Positions 42,034-51,336 of a stretch of DNA of 64,000 nucleotides are shown here, piece after piece; positions within the stretch are counted from its first letter, which is position 1, and every line of letters begins with the position of its first letter. Position numbers and translations under genes: made by a program. The notes below the pieces were generated by a model. The model was not told the origin of the DNA, searched no databases, and saw only the letters and a list, made by a program, of their open reading frames with translations. This DNA comes from Variovorax beijingensis (lineage in GTDB: Bacteria; Pseudomonadota; Gammaproteobacteria; Burkholderiales; Burkholderiaceae_C), in assembly GCF_003951285.1 (NCBI RefSeq), contig NZ_RXFQ01000006.1, positions 62,001 to 126,000 on the forward strand. Reading direction: 5' to 3'.

Positions 42034-43308
42034 GTGAAACAGTTTCTGCGATTCGTGATCTACGGGCTGCTGGCCCTTGTGGTGACAACCTGCGTTGCTA
42101 TCTTCCTGATAGTGAAACTGGTGCTTGCGCCGGCGGCGGGGGAGTGGAGCACCACGGTCGAGGCCGGCCCGCTGCGCATTGCCGTGGGCGTGCCCACGGC
42201 GGTGCGCCTGGCCACCTCGTCCTGGTTCGCGCCGCGGCTGGACGGACATTCGTTCGACAGCCGGTTCGGCACCCTGCATTTCGCCTGGAAGGAAGCGACA
42301 GGCGTGCTCGAAGTGCGCTGCTCGCCCTGCAGCGCCGAGGTTGCCGCGCTCGGCACGCAGCCGATCGTGTTCGAGGGCCTGGTCGCCACCGTGAAGCGGG
42401 ACGGCAACACGCTGGGCGGCACCATCGAGGCCACGCCGCGCAGCGCCGAGGCCGCCGCCATGCTCCAGGGCCAATGGGAAGGACACCTGCCACCCAAGGG
42501 AAAGGGCCTGCAGCTCAGCGCCGACATCAAGGACGCGCCGATTGCCCGCTGGTATGCGGTGCTCGCGCCCAACCTGCCCGAACTGCAGCGCGCCCGCATC
42601 GGCGGCACGCTGGCGTTGCGCGGGCAGGTCGCGCTGCCCGAGGCCACGTTCGCGGTGCAGCCCACCGTGAGCCAGTTCACCGTCGAGGGGCTGGGCACCG
42701 AAGCCATGCTGGGCGCGCGCACCAGCTGCGGCGCGCCATCGAAGCTGGCCAACGACAGCTGGCTGGCGCGCGCCGTCATCGCGGCCGAAGACCAGCGGTT
42801 CTTCACCCACGCCGGTTACGACCTGGCGGAGATCGTCGCGTCGATCGACAACAACCAGAAGGAAGGCCAGCCCAAGCGCGGCGGCAGCACGCTGACGCAG
42901 CAGCTCGCCAAGATGCTGGTGACCGGCAGCGACCGCACGGCGGAACGCAAGCTGCGCGAGCTGCTCTACGCGGTCGAAATGGAGCAGACCCTGGGCAAGG
43001 CCCGCATCCTGCAGCTCTATCTGGACAACGCGCCGTGGGGCGGCAACCTGTGCGGCGCCGAAGCCGCCGCCCGGCGCTATTTCAAGCGTTCCGCGCGCAG
43101 CCTGGAGCCTGCGCAGGCGGTCTGGCTCGCGTCCATGCTGCACAAGCCGCAGGCGGTGCTCGAGCAATGGCGGCGCGACGGGCAGATCGACCCGGACCGC
43201 ACCAAGTGGGTCGCCGAGAGCGTGCGCGGCATCAGCCGCAACCAGCGCGAGGCATTGCTCAAGAGCGTGGCGGCCGCCAGATTCACGGCGCCGGAGGCTT
43301 TCCCATGA
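42034..43308 (+). CDS. Transglycosylase-domain protein with AsmA-like N-terminal region
   Basis: 424 residues from a GTG. A membrane helix (FVIYGLLALVVTTCVAIFLIVKLVL) is followed by about 200 residues of beta-rich sequence (TLHFAWKEATGVLEVRCSPC, LSADIKDAPIARWY) and a GT51 domain: AVIAAEDQRFFTHAGYD (catalytic Glu252), GGSTLTQQLAKML, ILQLYLDNAPWG. YLD replaces the usual YLN. It lacks a transpeptidase. It would polymerise glycan strands at the inner membrane. Eleven bases separate it from the EpsI-like gene, and its stop overlaps the acetyltransferase. Confidence 0.85.
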   Translation: MKQFLRFVIYGLLALVVTTCVAIFLIVKLVLAPAAGEWSTTVEAGPLRIAVGVPTAVRLATSSWFAPRLDGHSFDSRFGTLHFAWKEATGVLEVRCSPCSAEVAALGTQPIVFEGLVATVKRDGNTLGGTIEATPRSAEAAAMLQGQWEGHLPPKGKGLQLSADIKDAPIARWYAVLAPNLPELQRARIGGTLALRGQVALPEATFAVQPTVSQFTVEGLGTEAMLGARTSCGAPSKLANDSWLARAVIAAEDQRFFTHAGYDLAEIVASIDNNQKEGQPKRGGSTLTQQLAKMLVTGSDRTAERKLRELLYAVEMEQTLGKARILQLYLDNAPWGGNLCGAEAAARRYFKRSARSLEPAQAVWLASMLHKPQAVLEQWRRDGQIDPDRTKWVAESVRGISRNQREALLKSVAAARFTAPEAFP

Positions 43309-44057
43309 ACGAGGTTGAAGCCATCGAGCGCGCCACCGTGGCCGCCGTTTCGCCCCTTGCCGTCGAAGAGCTCGACGGCTGGCTGCTGCCCTTCGACGAC
43401 GGCACCGTCAAGCGCGCCAGGTCGGCCGTTCCGCTGCACCGCGAGCCGGTCGCAGGCCGCACGATCGACCGCATCGAGGAGCGCTACGACCGCCGGCAGT
43501 TCGTGCCCGCGTTCCGCCTGGCCGATGTGCCCTCTTTCGTGGCGCTGCAGTCGGAGCTGGAGCAGCGGCACTACGTCGGGGACTCGCCGACCTGCGTGCA
43601 GATCGGCTCCGCGAGGCGCATGCGCGAGGTGGTGCCGCCTGGCGCCGCGCTGGCCGATGTCGACCTTGCCCCCGACGACGCCTGGGCCACCCTGTTCCTC
43701 GGCGAGGGCTTCGATCCCGTGGATGGCGCCCACCGCGTGCGGGCGCTGTCGCGCGCCCAGGACTCGCTCTACGCCAGCGTGCGCGAGGGCCGCCGAACCG
43801 TGGCGGCAGGCGCCATGGCCTTCGGCCACGGATGGGCCAGCGTGCACGGCATGCGAACCGAGCAGTCCCACCGCGGCAAGGGCCTGGCCGGACGCGTGCT
43901 GGCGGGCCTTGCGCGGGCCGCGCTCGAGCGCGGCTTCGAGCGCGTGTTCCTGCAGGTCGACGCACACAACACGGCCGCCCATGCGCTCTATCGGCGCGCC
44001 GGTTTCTCGACGCAGTGGCAGTACCGCTACTGGCAGCGCCAGCAGTGGCCGCGCTGA
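43305..44057 (+). CDS. GNAT-family acetyltransferase
   Basis: 250 residues. The C-terminal GNAT domain has MRTEQSHRGKGLAGRVLAGLARAALERG (acetyl-CoA loop) and NTAAHALYRRAGFSTQWQYRYW. The first 110 residues are a second, less conserved half. Its ATG overlaps the transglycosylase stop (ATGA), so it ends the VIT/VWA-exosortase operon. Substrate unknown. Confidence 0.85.
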   Translation: MNEVEAIERATVAAVSPLAVEELDGWLLPFDDGTVKRARSAVPLHREPVAGRTIDRIEERYDRRQFVPAFRLADVPSFVALQSELEQRHYVGDSPTCVQIGSARRMREVVPPGAALADVDLAPDDAWATLFLGEGFDPVDGAHRVRALSRAQDSLYASVREGRRTVAAGAMAFGHGWASVHGMRTEQSHRGKGLAGRVLAGLARAALERGFERVFLQVDAHNTAAHALYRRAGFSTQWQYRYWQRQQWPR

Positions 44058-44136
44058 AGCCGCGCCGAGGCGCCAGGACCGGTTCGGCAATTCCTCCCGG
44101 GTGGCGCGGTCGGGCCGTTAGTGCCACCATGGCTGC

Positions 44137-45036
44137 ATGACGAATGCAAACCACCACGCCAACCACCCGACCGATCCCGTGGCCACCCCGCGAGGCATCG
44201 ACCACATCGTGGCCGGTGTTTCCACCAGCGATGGCGACGGCGTCAAGCTCACCCGCGTGCTGCAGCAGCCGCTGCAAAAAAGGCTCGATCCCTACCTGAT
44301 GCTCGACGCCTTCGGCAGCGACAACCCGGGCGACTACATCGGCGGCTTTCCCAATCATCCGCACCGCGGCTTCGAAACCGTGACCTACATGATCGCGGGC
44401 CGCATGCGGCACCGCGACAGCGCAGGCCACGAGGGGCTGCTGCAGAACGGCGGCGTGCAATGGATGACGGCCGGCCGCGGGCTCGTCCACAGCGAACTGC
44501 CCGAGCAGGAGGACGGCCTGATGGAGGGCTTTCAGCTCTGGCTCAACCTGCCTGCCAAGGACAAGATGCGCGAGCCCTGGTATCGCGACATCCAGAGCGA
44601 GGAAATCCCGGAATACACCACCGCCGCGGGTGTGCACGTGCGCGTGATCGCGGGCGCGAGCCATGGCATCGAGGGCGCGGTGCGGCGCGAGCACACCGAG
44701 CCGCTGTACCTCGACATCACCCTGCCGCCTGGCGCCGAATTCGCCCAGCCCCTGCCCGACGACCACAACGCGCTGGTGTATGCGTTCCGCGAATCGGTGT
44801 GGATCGCGGGCAGCGAGGTGCCGACGCGCCGCATGGCCATTCTTGCGAACGACCCCGGCAGCGATGGCGTGGTGCTGCGTGCCGGGGCCACCAACCACAG
44901 CCCGGCGCGCGCATTGCTGATTGCCGGCAAGCCGCTGCACGAGCCGATCGCTCAATACGGCCCCTTCGTGATGAACACGCAGGAGCAGCTGAAGGAGGCC
45001 GTGCAGGACTTCCAGAGCGGCAAGTTCGGCGGTTGA
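44137..45036 (+). CDS. Pirin-family protein
   Basis: 299 residues, two cupin barrels. The N-terminal metal site is visible as FPNHPHRGFETVTYMIAG with HRDSAGHEG, then GGVQWMTAGRGLVHSE. Pirins bind iron and include quercetin dioxygenases and redox-sensing regulators. Stand-alone gene. Confidence 0.93.
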   Translation: MTNANHHANHPTDPVATPRGIDHIVAGVSTSDGDGVKLTRVLQQPLQKRLDPYLMLDAFGSDNPGDYIGGFPNHPHRGFETVTYMIAGRMRHRDSAGHEGLLQNGGVQWMTAGRGLVHSELPEQEDGLMEGFQLWLNLPAKDKMREPWYRDIQSEEIPEYTTAAGVHVRVIAGASHGIEGAVRREHTEPLYLDITLPPGAEFAQPLPDDHNALVYAFRESVWIAGSEVPTRRMAILANDPGSDGVVLRAGATNHSPARALLIAGKPLHEPIAQYGPFVMNTQEQLKEAVQDFQSGKFGG

Positions 45037-45111
45037 TGTAGTCGCCGGCCTACCGCAAATCGGCATCGCCCGCAGGTCACGGGCGCACGCATGGGGCATA
45101 GATTGACTGCC

Positions 45112-46203
45112 ATGCCCCACCGCACGATCAAAGCCCCGGAGGTCCGCAAGGGACAGGCACCCGAAACGCTGAAGCGCGGCCAGTTCCACGAGCGCTTCAT
45201 GCAGCCGTTCCAGGACCCCGCCTTCCAGGCTGAAAAGGCTGCGCTGCAGCGCATCGAGCTCATCGCATGGGAGGCCTACGAGCAAGGCCGCAAGGCACCC
45301 GTCACGCGCAAGGCCGGCCCCGGCCACGCCGACCCCGACTACGAACTTTCCGTCGACTGGCTCGAAGCCAGAGCGCGCATCGATGCGGCGCAGGCCGCCT
45401 GGGGCCGGGCGCAGACGAAGTCGCGCGTGCTGCTGATCAACGGCTCGCCGCGCAACGACGGCACCTGCCCGGGCGAAATCTCCAAGACCTGGCGGCTGCT
45501 GCAGCTCGCGCGCGAGGTGCTCGATGGCTGCGGCATCGACGTCGACGTGCTCGACCTGAGCCTGCTCGCCTCCGACTACGGGCGCCATATCCATCCCTGC
45601 AAGGGCTGCGTGTCCACCGCCATGCCGCTGTGCCACTGGCCCTGCAGCTGCTATCCCAACCATGCGATGCGCCAGACCGGCGACTGGATGAACGAGATCT
45701 ACGAGCGCTGGGTGGCGGCGCATGGCGTGATCGTGTTCACGCCCACGCACTGGTACCAGTCGGCCAGCCCGCTCAAGCTCATGGCCGACCGGCTGGTGTG
45801 CGCCGACGGCGGCAACCCCGACCCGACCAGCACCCACGGCAAGAAGCCCGACGAAGCCAAGGCCCTCGAACTCCAGGGCTGGGGCTATCCCAAGCACCTG
45901 GCGGGACGGGTCTACGGCGTGGTGGTGCACGGCGACGTGGCCGGCGCCGAGAGCCTGCGGCGCAACCTGTCGGACTGGCTCGACTGGATGGGCCTGATCG
46001 ACGCGGGCGCGCAGGCCCGGCTCGACCGCTACATCGGCTACTACGAGCCCTACGCCACCAGCCACGACAGCCTCGATGCCGACGAAGGCGTGCAGGAAGA
46101 AGTGCGCAACGTGGCCCGCGCCGTGGCGCTGGCGGTGGGCGAGCTGCGCTCGGGCAAGCTGCAGGCGCCCGACCGCGGATTGAAGCCACCAAGGCCCAAA
46201 TAA
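45112..46203 (+). CDS. Flavodoxin-fold NAD(P)H-dependent FMN reductase-like protein
   Basis: 363 residues with an N-terminal extension of about 100 residues, then VLLINGSPRNDGTCPGE (FMN phosphate loop) and GVIVFTPTHWYQSASPLKLMADRL. A cysteine-rich insert, HPCKGCVSTAMPLCHWPCSC, sits in the middle and may bind a metal or iron-sulfur centre. Likely a flavin-dependent oxidoreductase. The start is uncertain: ATGs at 45091 and 45112, neither with a strong ribosome site. Confidence 0.8.
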   Translation: MPHRTIKAPEVRKGQAPETLKRGQFHERFMQPFQDPAFQAEKAALQRIELIAWEAYEQGRKAPVTRKAGPGHADPDYELSVDWLEARARIDAAQAAWGRAQTKSRVLLINGSPRNDGTCPGEISKTWRLLQLAREVLDGCGIDVDVLDLSLLASDYGRHIHPCKGCVSTAMPLCHWPCSCYPNHAMRQTGDWMNEIYERWVAAHGVIVFTPTHWYQSASPLKLMADRLVCADGGNPDPTSTHGKKPDEAKALELQGWGYPKHLAGRVYGVVVHGDVAGAESLRRNLSDWLDWMGLIDAGAQARLDRYIGYYEPYATSHDSLDADEGVQEEVRNVARAVALAVGELRSGKLQAPDRGLKPPRPK

Positions 46204-46351
46204 GTCACGCTGCGGGCGGTGAAAGGCCTGCGCGTTCATGATTCTTTACGCACGCTCACTTCCGGCTCACCGCGCCGATACAGAGGTCTTCCACACTTCG
46301 TCTCACCTGCTGCCCATTGGCGGCGGGCTTCTTCGAAAGGAAGCACTTCTC

Positions 46352-46936
46352 ATGATCTCTCTTCGCCAACGCATCATCTGGGCCAGCCTTCTGGGCTCGG
46401 CTGCCCTCGCCTCTTCGGGCGCCTTTGCACAACAGGCCCCGGCGGCACCCGTCACTTCGTCCTCCACGCCCGCGGCTGCCGTTGCGCAGGCCGAGGACAG
46501 CGCAGCACCCAAGGCGCAGCGCAAGCGCATGGATCCGGCACAGCGCATGGAGCGCATGCAGGAGCACCGCGCCAAACGGCTTGCCGCGCTGAAGGAAAAG
46601 CTCAAGCTGAACGCCGGACAGGAAAGCGCGTGGACCAGCTTCGCAGCGGCCAGCCAGCCGCCGGCCGGGGCCCGCGCGCAGCGCATGGACCGTGCGGAAT
46701 TCGCCAAGCTCACCACGCCCGAGCGCCTGGAGCGCATGCAGGCCCGCCAGGCCGAGCGCAGCGCCAGGTTCGCCAAGCGCGCCGAGGCCACCAAGGCTTT
46801 CTATGCCGCGCTGACGCCCGAGCAGCAGAAGACCTTCGATGCCGAAACGGTGCATGCCGGCATGCACGGCCACCGCGGCCATCATGGTCACGGCGACCAC
46901 GGCGGCCAGCATTCCGCGGCGCCTGCCAAGAGCTGA
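46352..46936 (+). CDS. Spy/CpxP-like periplasmic protein
   Basis: 194 residues. Signal peptide ([21 protein letters not shown]), helical Met/Arg/Glu-rich body with an LTxxQ-type motif ([12 protein letters not shown]) and an earlier variant [14 protein letters not shown], and a His/Gly tail ([14 protein letters not shown]) suited to metal binding. The family comprises envelope-stress chaperones and metal sensors such as Spy, CpxP and CnrX. GAAAGGAAGC precedes the ATG. Confidence 0.85.
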   Translation: MISLRQRIIWASLLGSAALASSGAFAQQAPAAPVTSSSTPAAAVAQAEDSAAPKAQRKRMDPAQRMERMQEHRAKRLAALKEKLKLNAGQESAWTSFAAASQPPAGARAQRMDRAEFAKLTTPERLERMQARQAERSARFAKRAEATKAFYAALTPEQQKTFDAETVHAGMHGHRGHHGHGDHGGQHSAAPAKS

Positions 46937-46972
46937 CCTGCAGACAGTGCGCCCGCGCCGGTGCACACGATG

Positions 46973-47007
46973 AAAAGCCCGCGATGCCTCGAGCACCGCG
47001 GGCTTTT
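46973..47007. terminator. Bidirectional intrinsic terminator
   Basis: Stem AAAAGCCCGCG / CGCGGGCTTTT with a 13-base loop and trailing T, between convergent genes. Confidence 0.88.
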
Positions 47008-47032
47008 TTCGTACATGGTCGTAAATGGGCGC

Positions 47033-47461
47033 CTATTGAGGCGTGCCGGTCTTTTCGGTCGGGTTGGTGGGCACGTCCGGCCGCTCGCCTGGCTGGCCGA
47101 ACTGGGGCTTGGGCTTGCGGGCCAGCTGGCTCACCTCGGCGCGCGACATCTCGCCGGTGGGTTGCGGCATGGCGTTCGGCTGTCCGTTCACGGTGGTGCT
47201 GGCCTCGCCCTTGGGCACCAGGTTGTTGGTGTTGTTGCGATTGTGGGCGCGTGCCTCGGCCTTCACGGCTTCGCGCGACACCGGCATGCTGGCGTCGGGA
47301 CGCTGCGGCGGGTTGGGCACGCCGGCGGGTGTCTGCGTGCTGGCCTGGCCGCCCACGGCCGGGTCCGGCTGGGCGGGTATCGACGTGGCTTGCGCCATGG
47401 CGGCACCGGCCGCGGCCATCAGGCCGGCCAGCGCCGTGGCGCCAAGGATTGCGTGCTTCAT
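47033..47461 (-). CDS. Secreted Pro/Ala-rich hypothetical protein (DUF4148-like)
   Basis: 142 residues. Signal peptide ([20 protein letters not shown], cleavage after AMA), then low-complexity mature sequence with [24 protein letters not shown] and [13 protein letters not shown]. These short repeats recall the reV-KAE pattern of DUF4148 proteins common in Burkholderiales. No function is known. GGAACGCACC precedes the ATG. Confidence 0.65.
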   Translation of the reverse strand: MKHAILGATALAGLMAAAGAAMAQATSIPAQPDPAVGGQASTQTPAGVPNPPQRPDASMPVSREAVKAEARAHNRNNTNNLVPKGEASTTVNGQPNAMPQPTGEMSRAEVSQLARKPKPQFGQPGERPDVPTNPTEKTGTPQ

Positions 47462-47573
47462 GGTGCGTTCCTTTGGAAAATGAGGATGAAGAAGACCGCC
47501 GGCTTTTTTGCTGCGGCTTGAAAACCACCGTAGGAGGCCCCGGATGCGGCCCGTGTCGGGGTGCGGCAGGCCT

Positions 47574-47644
47574 GCCTGTAGGAGCCGGCCGTCCCGTCGC
47601 GAAAGGCGGTGAAGAAGGTGGCGCGTTCCTACAGGCGCGACGGG
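47574..47644. repeat. REP-like element with two crossing inverted repeats
   Basis: GCCTGTAGGA (47574-47583) pairs with TCCTACAGGC (47627-47636), and CCCGTCGCG (47593-47601) pairs with CGCGACGGG (47636-47644). Both pairs are perfect. The TGTAGGAGCCGGC wording resembles REP elements of pseudomonads. It lies upstream of ybhP. Confidence 0.5.
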
Positions 47645-47670
47645 CGCGGCAACGTACAACCTCAAGACCG

Positions 47671-48453
47671 ATGTCTTCCTCCCCGATTCCGCTTGCCTCC
47701 GCGGCGCCGACCTCGCTCAAGGTCATGACGGTGAACACCCACAAGGGCTTCACCGCGCTCAACCGCAAGTTCATCCTGCCGGAGCTGCGCGACGCGGTGC
47801 GCACGGTGGGAGCCGACGTGGTGTTTCTGCAGGAAGTGCTCGGTACCCATTCGCGCCATTCGCGCAAGGTCAACAACTGGCCCGAGGCGCCGCACTATGA
47901 ATTCCTCGCGGACACCATGTGGCCGCAGTTCGCCTACGGGCGCAACGCCGTGTACCCGAGGGGCCACCACGGCAACGCGGTGCTGTCCAAGTTTCCGATC
48001 GTGCATTTCCGCAACCACGACGTGTCGGTGGCCGGGCCCGAAAAGCGCGGCCTGCTCCATTGCGTGCTGCGCCTGCCGGGCCGCGCGGTCGACGTCCACG
48101 CGATCTGCGCGCATCTCGGCCTGGCCGAGGCGCACCGGCAGCAGCAGCTCGAACTGCTGCTGCACATCGTGCGCGACGAGGTGCCCGCCGATGCGCCGCT
48201 GATTGTGGCGGGCGACTTCAACGACTGGCGCGGCCGTGCCCACCAGGTGCTGGAGGAAGGTGCCGCGCTGCGCGAGGTTTTCGTGCATGCGAACGGCTCG
48301 GCCGCCAAGACCTTTCCGGCGCGCTTTCCGCTGCTGTCGCTGGACCGCATCTATGTTCGCAACGCGGGCGTGCACGCGCCCGTGGTGCTGCCGCGCAAGC
48401 CCTGGTCGCACCTGTCGGACCACGCACCGCTGGTGGCGAACATCGATCTTTGA
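47671..48453 (+). CDS. ybhP: Endonuclease/exonuclease/phosphatase-family protein YbhP
   Basis: 260 residues with the EEP landmarks: [41 protein letters not shown] and [10 protein letters not shown]. It heads the same three-gene set (EEP protein, ClsB, YbhN) found as ybhP-ybhO-ybhN in E. coli, so a role in phospholipid metabolism is more likely than DNA repair. The substrate is unproven. Confidence 0.88.
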   Translation: MSSSPIPLASAAPTSLKVMTVNTHKGFTALNRKFILPELRDAVRTVGADVVFLQEVLGTHSRHSRKVNNWPEAPHYEFLADTMWPQFAYGRNAVYPRGHHGNAVLSKFPIVHFRNHDVSVAGPEKRGLLHCVLRLPGRAVDVHAICAHLGLAEAHRQQQLELLLHIVRDEVPADAPLIVAGDFNDWRGRAHQVLEEGAALREVFVHANGSAAKTFPARFPLLSLDRIYVRNAGVHAPVVLPRKPWSHLSDHAPLVANIDL

Positions 48454-48474
48454 AGCGGACCCCCATGACCTGCG

Positions 48475-49752
48475 GTGAACGCCATGGATAACGTCGGCCA
48501 GTGGGTGGGCGGCAACCGCATCGCGCTGCTCGAGAACGGGGAGGAGTTCTTCGCGCGCGTGTTCGATGCCATTCGCCAGGCGCAGCGCGAAGTCATCATC
48601 GAGACCTTCATCCTGTTCGAGGACAAGGTGGGCCTTGCGCTGCATGCCGCCATGCGCTCGGCGGCCCGGCGCGGCGTGAAGATCGACCTGATGGTCGACG
48701 GCTTCGGGTCGCCCGATCTCTCGCGCGAATTCATCGCGCAGCTGAGCGCCGTGGGCGTGCGGGTGCGGGTGTTCGATCCGGGGCAGCGCATCCTCGGCCA
48801 GCGGCTCAACGTGTTTCGACGGATGCACCGCAAGATCGTGGTGGTCGATGGAGAACTCGCGTTCGTGGGCGGCATCAACTATTCGGCCGACCATCTGCTG
48901 GACTTCGGACCCAAGGCCAAGCAGGACTACGCGGTGGAGTTGCGCGGGCCCGTCGTGGCGCAGATCCACCAGTTCGTGCTGCGCGCCATCGCGCTCGGCG
49001 ACAAGGGGCCGCGCTGGTTTCGCCGCCGGCTCAAGCAGGCGCCGCCCGTCGACCGGGAGCCCGTCGGCGATGTGGAGGCGGTGCTCCTCACGCGCGACAA
49101 CCGCCGCCACACCGGCGACATCGAACGCGAGTACCTGGCCGCGATCCGCGCCGCGCGCAAGCGCATCGTGATTGCCAACGCGTATTTCTTTCCCGGCTAC
49201 AGGCTCATCAAGGAGCTGCGCCGCGCTGCCCGGCGCGGCGTGGATGTGCGGCTCATCCTGCAAGGCGAGCCCGACATGCCGATCGTCAAGACGGCCGCCA
49301 CCATGCTTTACCACCATCTGCTGCATGCGGGCGTGCGCATCTACGAATACTGCGACCGTCCGCTGCATGCCAAGGTCGCGCTGATGGACGACGAGTGGAC
49401 CACGGTCGGCTCGAGCAATCTCGATCCGCTGAGCCTGTCGCTCAACCTGGAGGCCAACGTGTTCGCGCGCGACAAGGCTTTCAACCAGCTGCTGTGGGAG
49501 CGCATGGACAAGCTTATGCGCGAGAGCTGCCAGCAGATCGGCGCGGCCGACCTGGAAAACGGATGGAGCGGTTGGCGGCTGGTACGCAGCTTCTTCATCT
49601 TCCACTTCCTGCGCTGGTATCCGTCGTGGCTGGGATGGCTGCCGCGGCAGGTGCCGCGCCTCACCCTGGCCGAGGCCACCGAGCTTGCCGGGAAGCGCGA
49701 AAAGCGCGAGGGCGCCGGCGACAACGGGGCCACGCCGACGGAAGCGGCATGA
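48475..49752 (+). CDS. clsB: Cardiolipin synthase ClsB
   Basis: 425 residues, phospholipase-D fold with two HKD motifs: MHRKIVVVDGELAFVGGINYSADH and LHAKVALMDDEWTTVGSSNLDPLSL. No N-terminal membrane helices, as in ClsB (YbhO) rather than ClsA. It makes cardiolipin from phosphatidylglycerol. GTG at 48475 and ATG at 48484 are both possible starts. Confidence 0.93.
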   Translation: MNAMDNVGQWVGGNRIALLENGEEFFARVFDAIRQAQREVIIETFILFEDKVGLALHAAMRSAARRGVKIDLMVDGFGSPDLSREFIAQLSAVGVRVRVFDPGQRILGQRLNVFRRMHRKIVVVDGELAFVGGINYSADHLLDFGPKAKQDYAVELRGPVVAQIHQFVLRAIALGDKGPRWFRRRLKQAPPVDREPVGDVEAVLLTRDNRRHTGDIEREYLAAIRAARKRIVIANAYFFPGYRLIKELRRAARRGVDVRLILQGEPDMPIVKTAATMLYHHLLHAGVRIYEYCDRPLHAKVALMDDEWTTVGSSNLDPLSLSLNLEANVFARDKAFNQLLWERMDKLMRESCQQIGAADLENGWSGWRLVRSFFIFHFLRWYPSWLGWLPRQVPRLTLAEATELAGKREKREGAGDNGATPTEAA

Positions 49753-49792
49753 GCGCCCGCCGGCCGTTCCGAAGGAGCATGGAGGCCGCCCA

Positions 49793-50764
49793 GTGAGCAC
49801 ACGCACCGCGAGACTTGCGCACAGGCCCTGGTGGCCCTGGCTGCGGCGCATCGCAGTCTGGGCCTTCTTCGCCCTGATCGCCTGGCTGCTCGTGAGCCAG
49901 GCGCGTTCCATCGACTGGCAGGAGGTGTTCGACGCCATGCGCGCGCTGCCTGCGGCCACGCTGTGGCTGGCCGGTGCGCTGGCCGCCGGCAGCTTCACCA
50001 CCTACAGCACCTACGACCTGCTGGGCCGCCATCTCACGCGCCACCCGCTCGGCGCCCGCACCGTCATGGGCGTGACTTTCATCAGCTATGCCTTCAACCT
50101 CAACCTCGGTTCGCTGGTGGGCGGCGTGGCATTCCGCTACCGGCTCTATTCGCGCCTGGGCCTTCCCAACGGCACCATCACGCGCGTGCTCGGCTTCAGC
50201 ATGCTGACCAACTGGCTCGGCTACCTGGTGGTGGCAGGGGTGGCCTTCTGCTTTTGGCCGCTGGCGCTGCCGGCCGAATGGAAGGTCGGCAACGGCGGGC
50301 TGCGCATCCTGGGCGCGGTGCTGCTGCTGCTGGCCGCGGCCTACTTCGTGCTGTGTGCCCTGGCCAGCGGGCACGTGTTCCGGCTGCGCCACTATCCGTT
50401 CAAGGTGCCGTCCCTTCGGATGGCCTTGCTCCAGCTGGCGATGTCGTGCCTGAACTGGGCGCTGATCGGCAGCGTGATCTGGGTCCTGCTGCAGGGCGAG
50501 GTGGCCTATCACGCGGTGCTCGCGGTGCTGCTGGTGGCCGCGGTGGCGGGCGTGGTCACGCACGTGCCGGCGGGTCTGGGCGTGCTGGAGGCGGTGTTCC
50601 TTGCCCTGCTCTCGCACGAGGTGGCGCAAGGCCGGCTGCTGGGCGTGCTGCTGGTCTACCGCGGGCTCTACTACCTCCTGCCGCTCGGCGTGGCCACGGT
50701 GGCGTACTTCGTCACTGAATTGCGTGCGCGGCGCTGGCGGCATGCCACGCCGTCGAAGCGCTAG
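49793..50764 (+). CDS. ybhN: YbhN-family membrane protein (UPF0104)
   Basis: 323 residues with about eight helices and the LPG-synthase-TM family motifs SYAFNLNLGSLVGGVAFRYRLY and THVPAGLGVLEAVFLALL with VYRGLYYLLPL. Start is a GTG with GGAGG 7 bases upstream. Partner of ClsB in many genomes; proposed to move or flip lipids. Its 3' end overlaps the convergent PagL gene by 4 bases. Confidence 0.9.
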   Translation: MSTRTARLAHRPWWPWLRRIAVWAFFALIAWLLVSQARSIDWQEVFDAMRALPAATLWLAGALAAGSFTTYSTYDLLGRHLTRHPLGARTVMGVTFISYAFNLNLGSLVGGVAFRYRLYSRLGLPNGTITRVLGFSMLTNWLGYLVVAGVAFCFWPLALPAEWKVGNGGLRILGAVLLLLAAAYFVLCALASGHVFRLRHYPFKVPSLRMALLQLAMSCLNWALIGSVIWVLLQGEVAYHAVLAVLLVAAVAGVVTHVPAGLGVLEAVFLALLSHEVAQGRLLGVLLVYRGLYYLLPLGVATVAYFVTELRARRWRHATPSKR

Positions 50765-51336
50765 AAGTGATAGGTGTAGCGCAGCCGGACAAAGTTTTCG
50801 CCCGGGTTGGGCTTCTTGATGCCGGCATTCGAAAAATGCTGCAGCCGCAACGTCAGTTCGTGCTTGCCGTTCTCGCCGAAGCTGCGTCCCACGCCCAGCA
50901 CTTCGGTGAACTGGAACGCGGTGCTGAAGGTGCGGTCGGGCGTCCTGTAGAGGTGGTCCATCACCGTGCCGCCGACGCCGCCTTCGGCAAACCACGGCGA
51001 ACTGCCGCTGTCGAAGCGGTAGCGCCACGTGTAGATCGCGCCGATCTGCGTGTAGTTGCGCGAACCGCTGCCCAGGGCCGGCGCATGCCAATGGCTCGCG
51101 AACAGATCCCAGTACGAAGTGAGTGCCCCTTCGTGCACCGGCTGGCGCGGCGACCACGGCAGCGTCACGCCCACCGTGGCCGATTCCGTGCCGCCCTTGT
51201 CGCCATGCGGCGCATGGCCGCCCTCGAAATAAAAGCCGCGTGCGCTGTCTTCGAACGCATGAGCCTGTGCGCCGAGCAGGCTCAGGACGCCTGCGAACAC
51301 GGCGGACCCGAGGGACGCGGACCTGTGTGCTTTCAT
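50761..51336 (-). CDS. pagL: Lipid A 3-O-deacylase PagL-like
   Basis: 191 residues: signal peptide (AVFAGVLSLLGAQAHAF), outer-membrane beta-barrel and C-terminal LTLRLQHFSNAGIKKPNPGE with VRLRYTYHF. HFSNAGI holds the family's catalytic His-Ser pair. PagL removes the 3-linked acyl chain of lipid A in the outer membrane, lowering endotoxicity. The final Phe suits BAM assembly. Confidence 0.9.
   Translation of the reverse strand: MKAHRSASLGSAVFAGVLSLLGAQAHAFEDSARGFYFEGGHAPHGDKGGTESATVGVTLPWSPRQPVHEGALTSYWDLFASHWHAPALGSGSRNYTQIGAIYTWRYRFDSGSSPWFAEGGVGGTVMDHLYRTPDRTFSTAFQFTEVLGVGRSFGENGKHELTLRLQHFSNAGIKKPNPGENFVRLRYTYHF

Noticed and set aside
43408..46239. A 943-codon open frame on the minus strand
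   Set aside because: It spans acetyltransferase, pirin and reductase genes that have clear family motifs on the plus strand.
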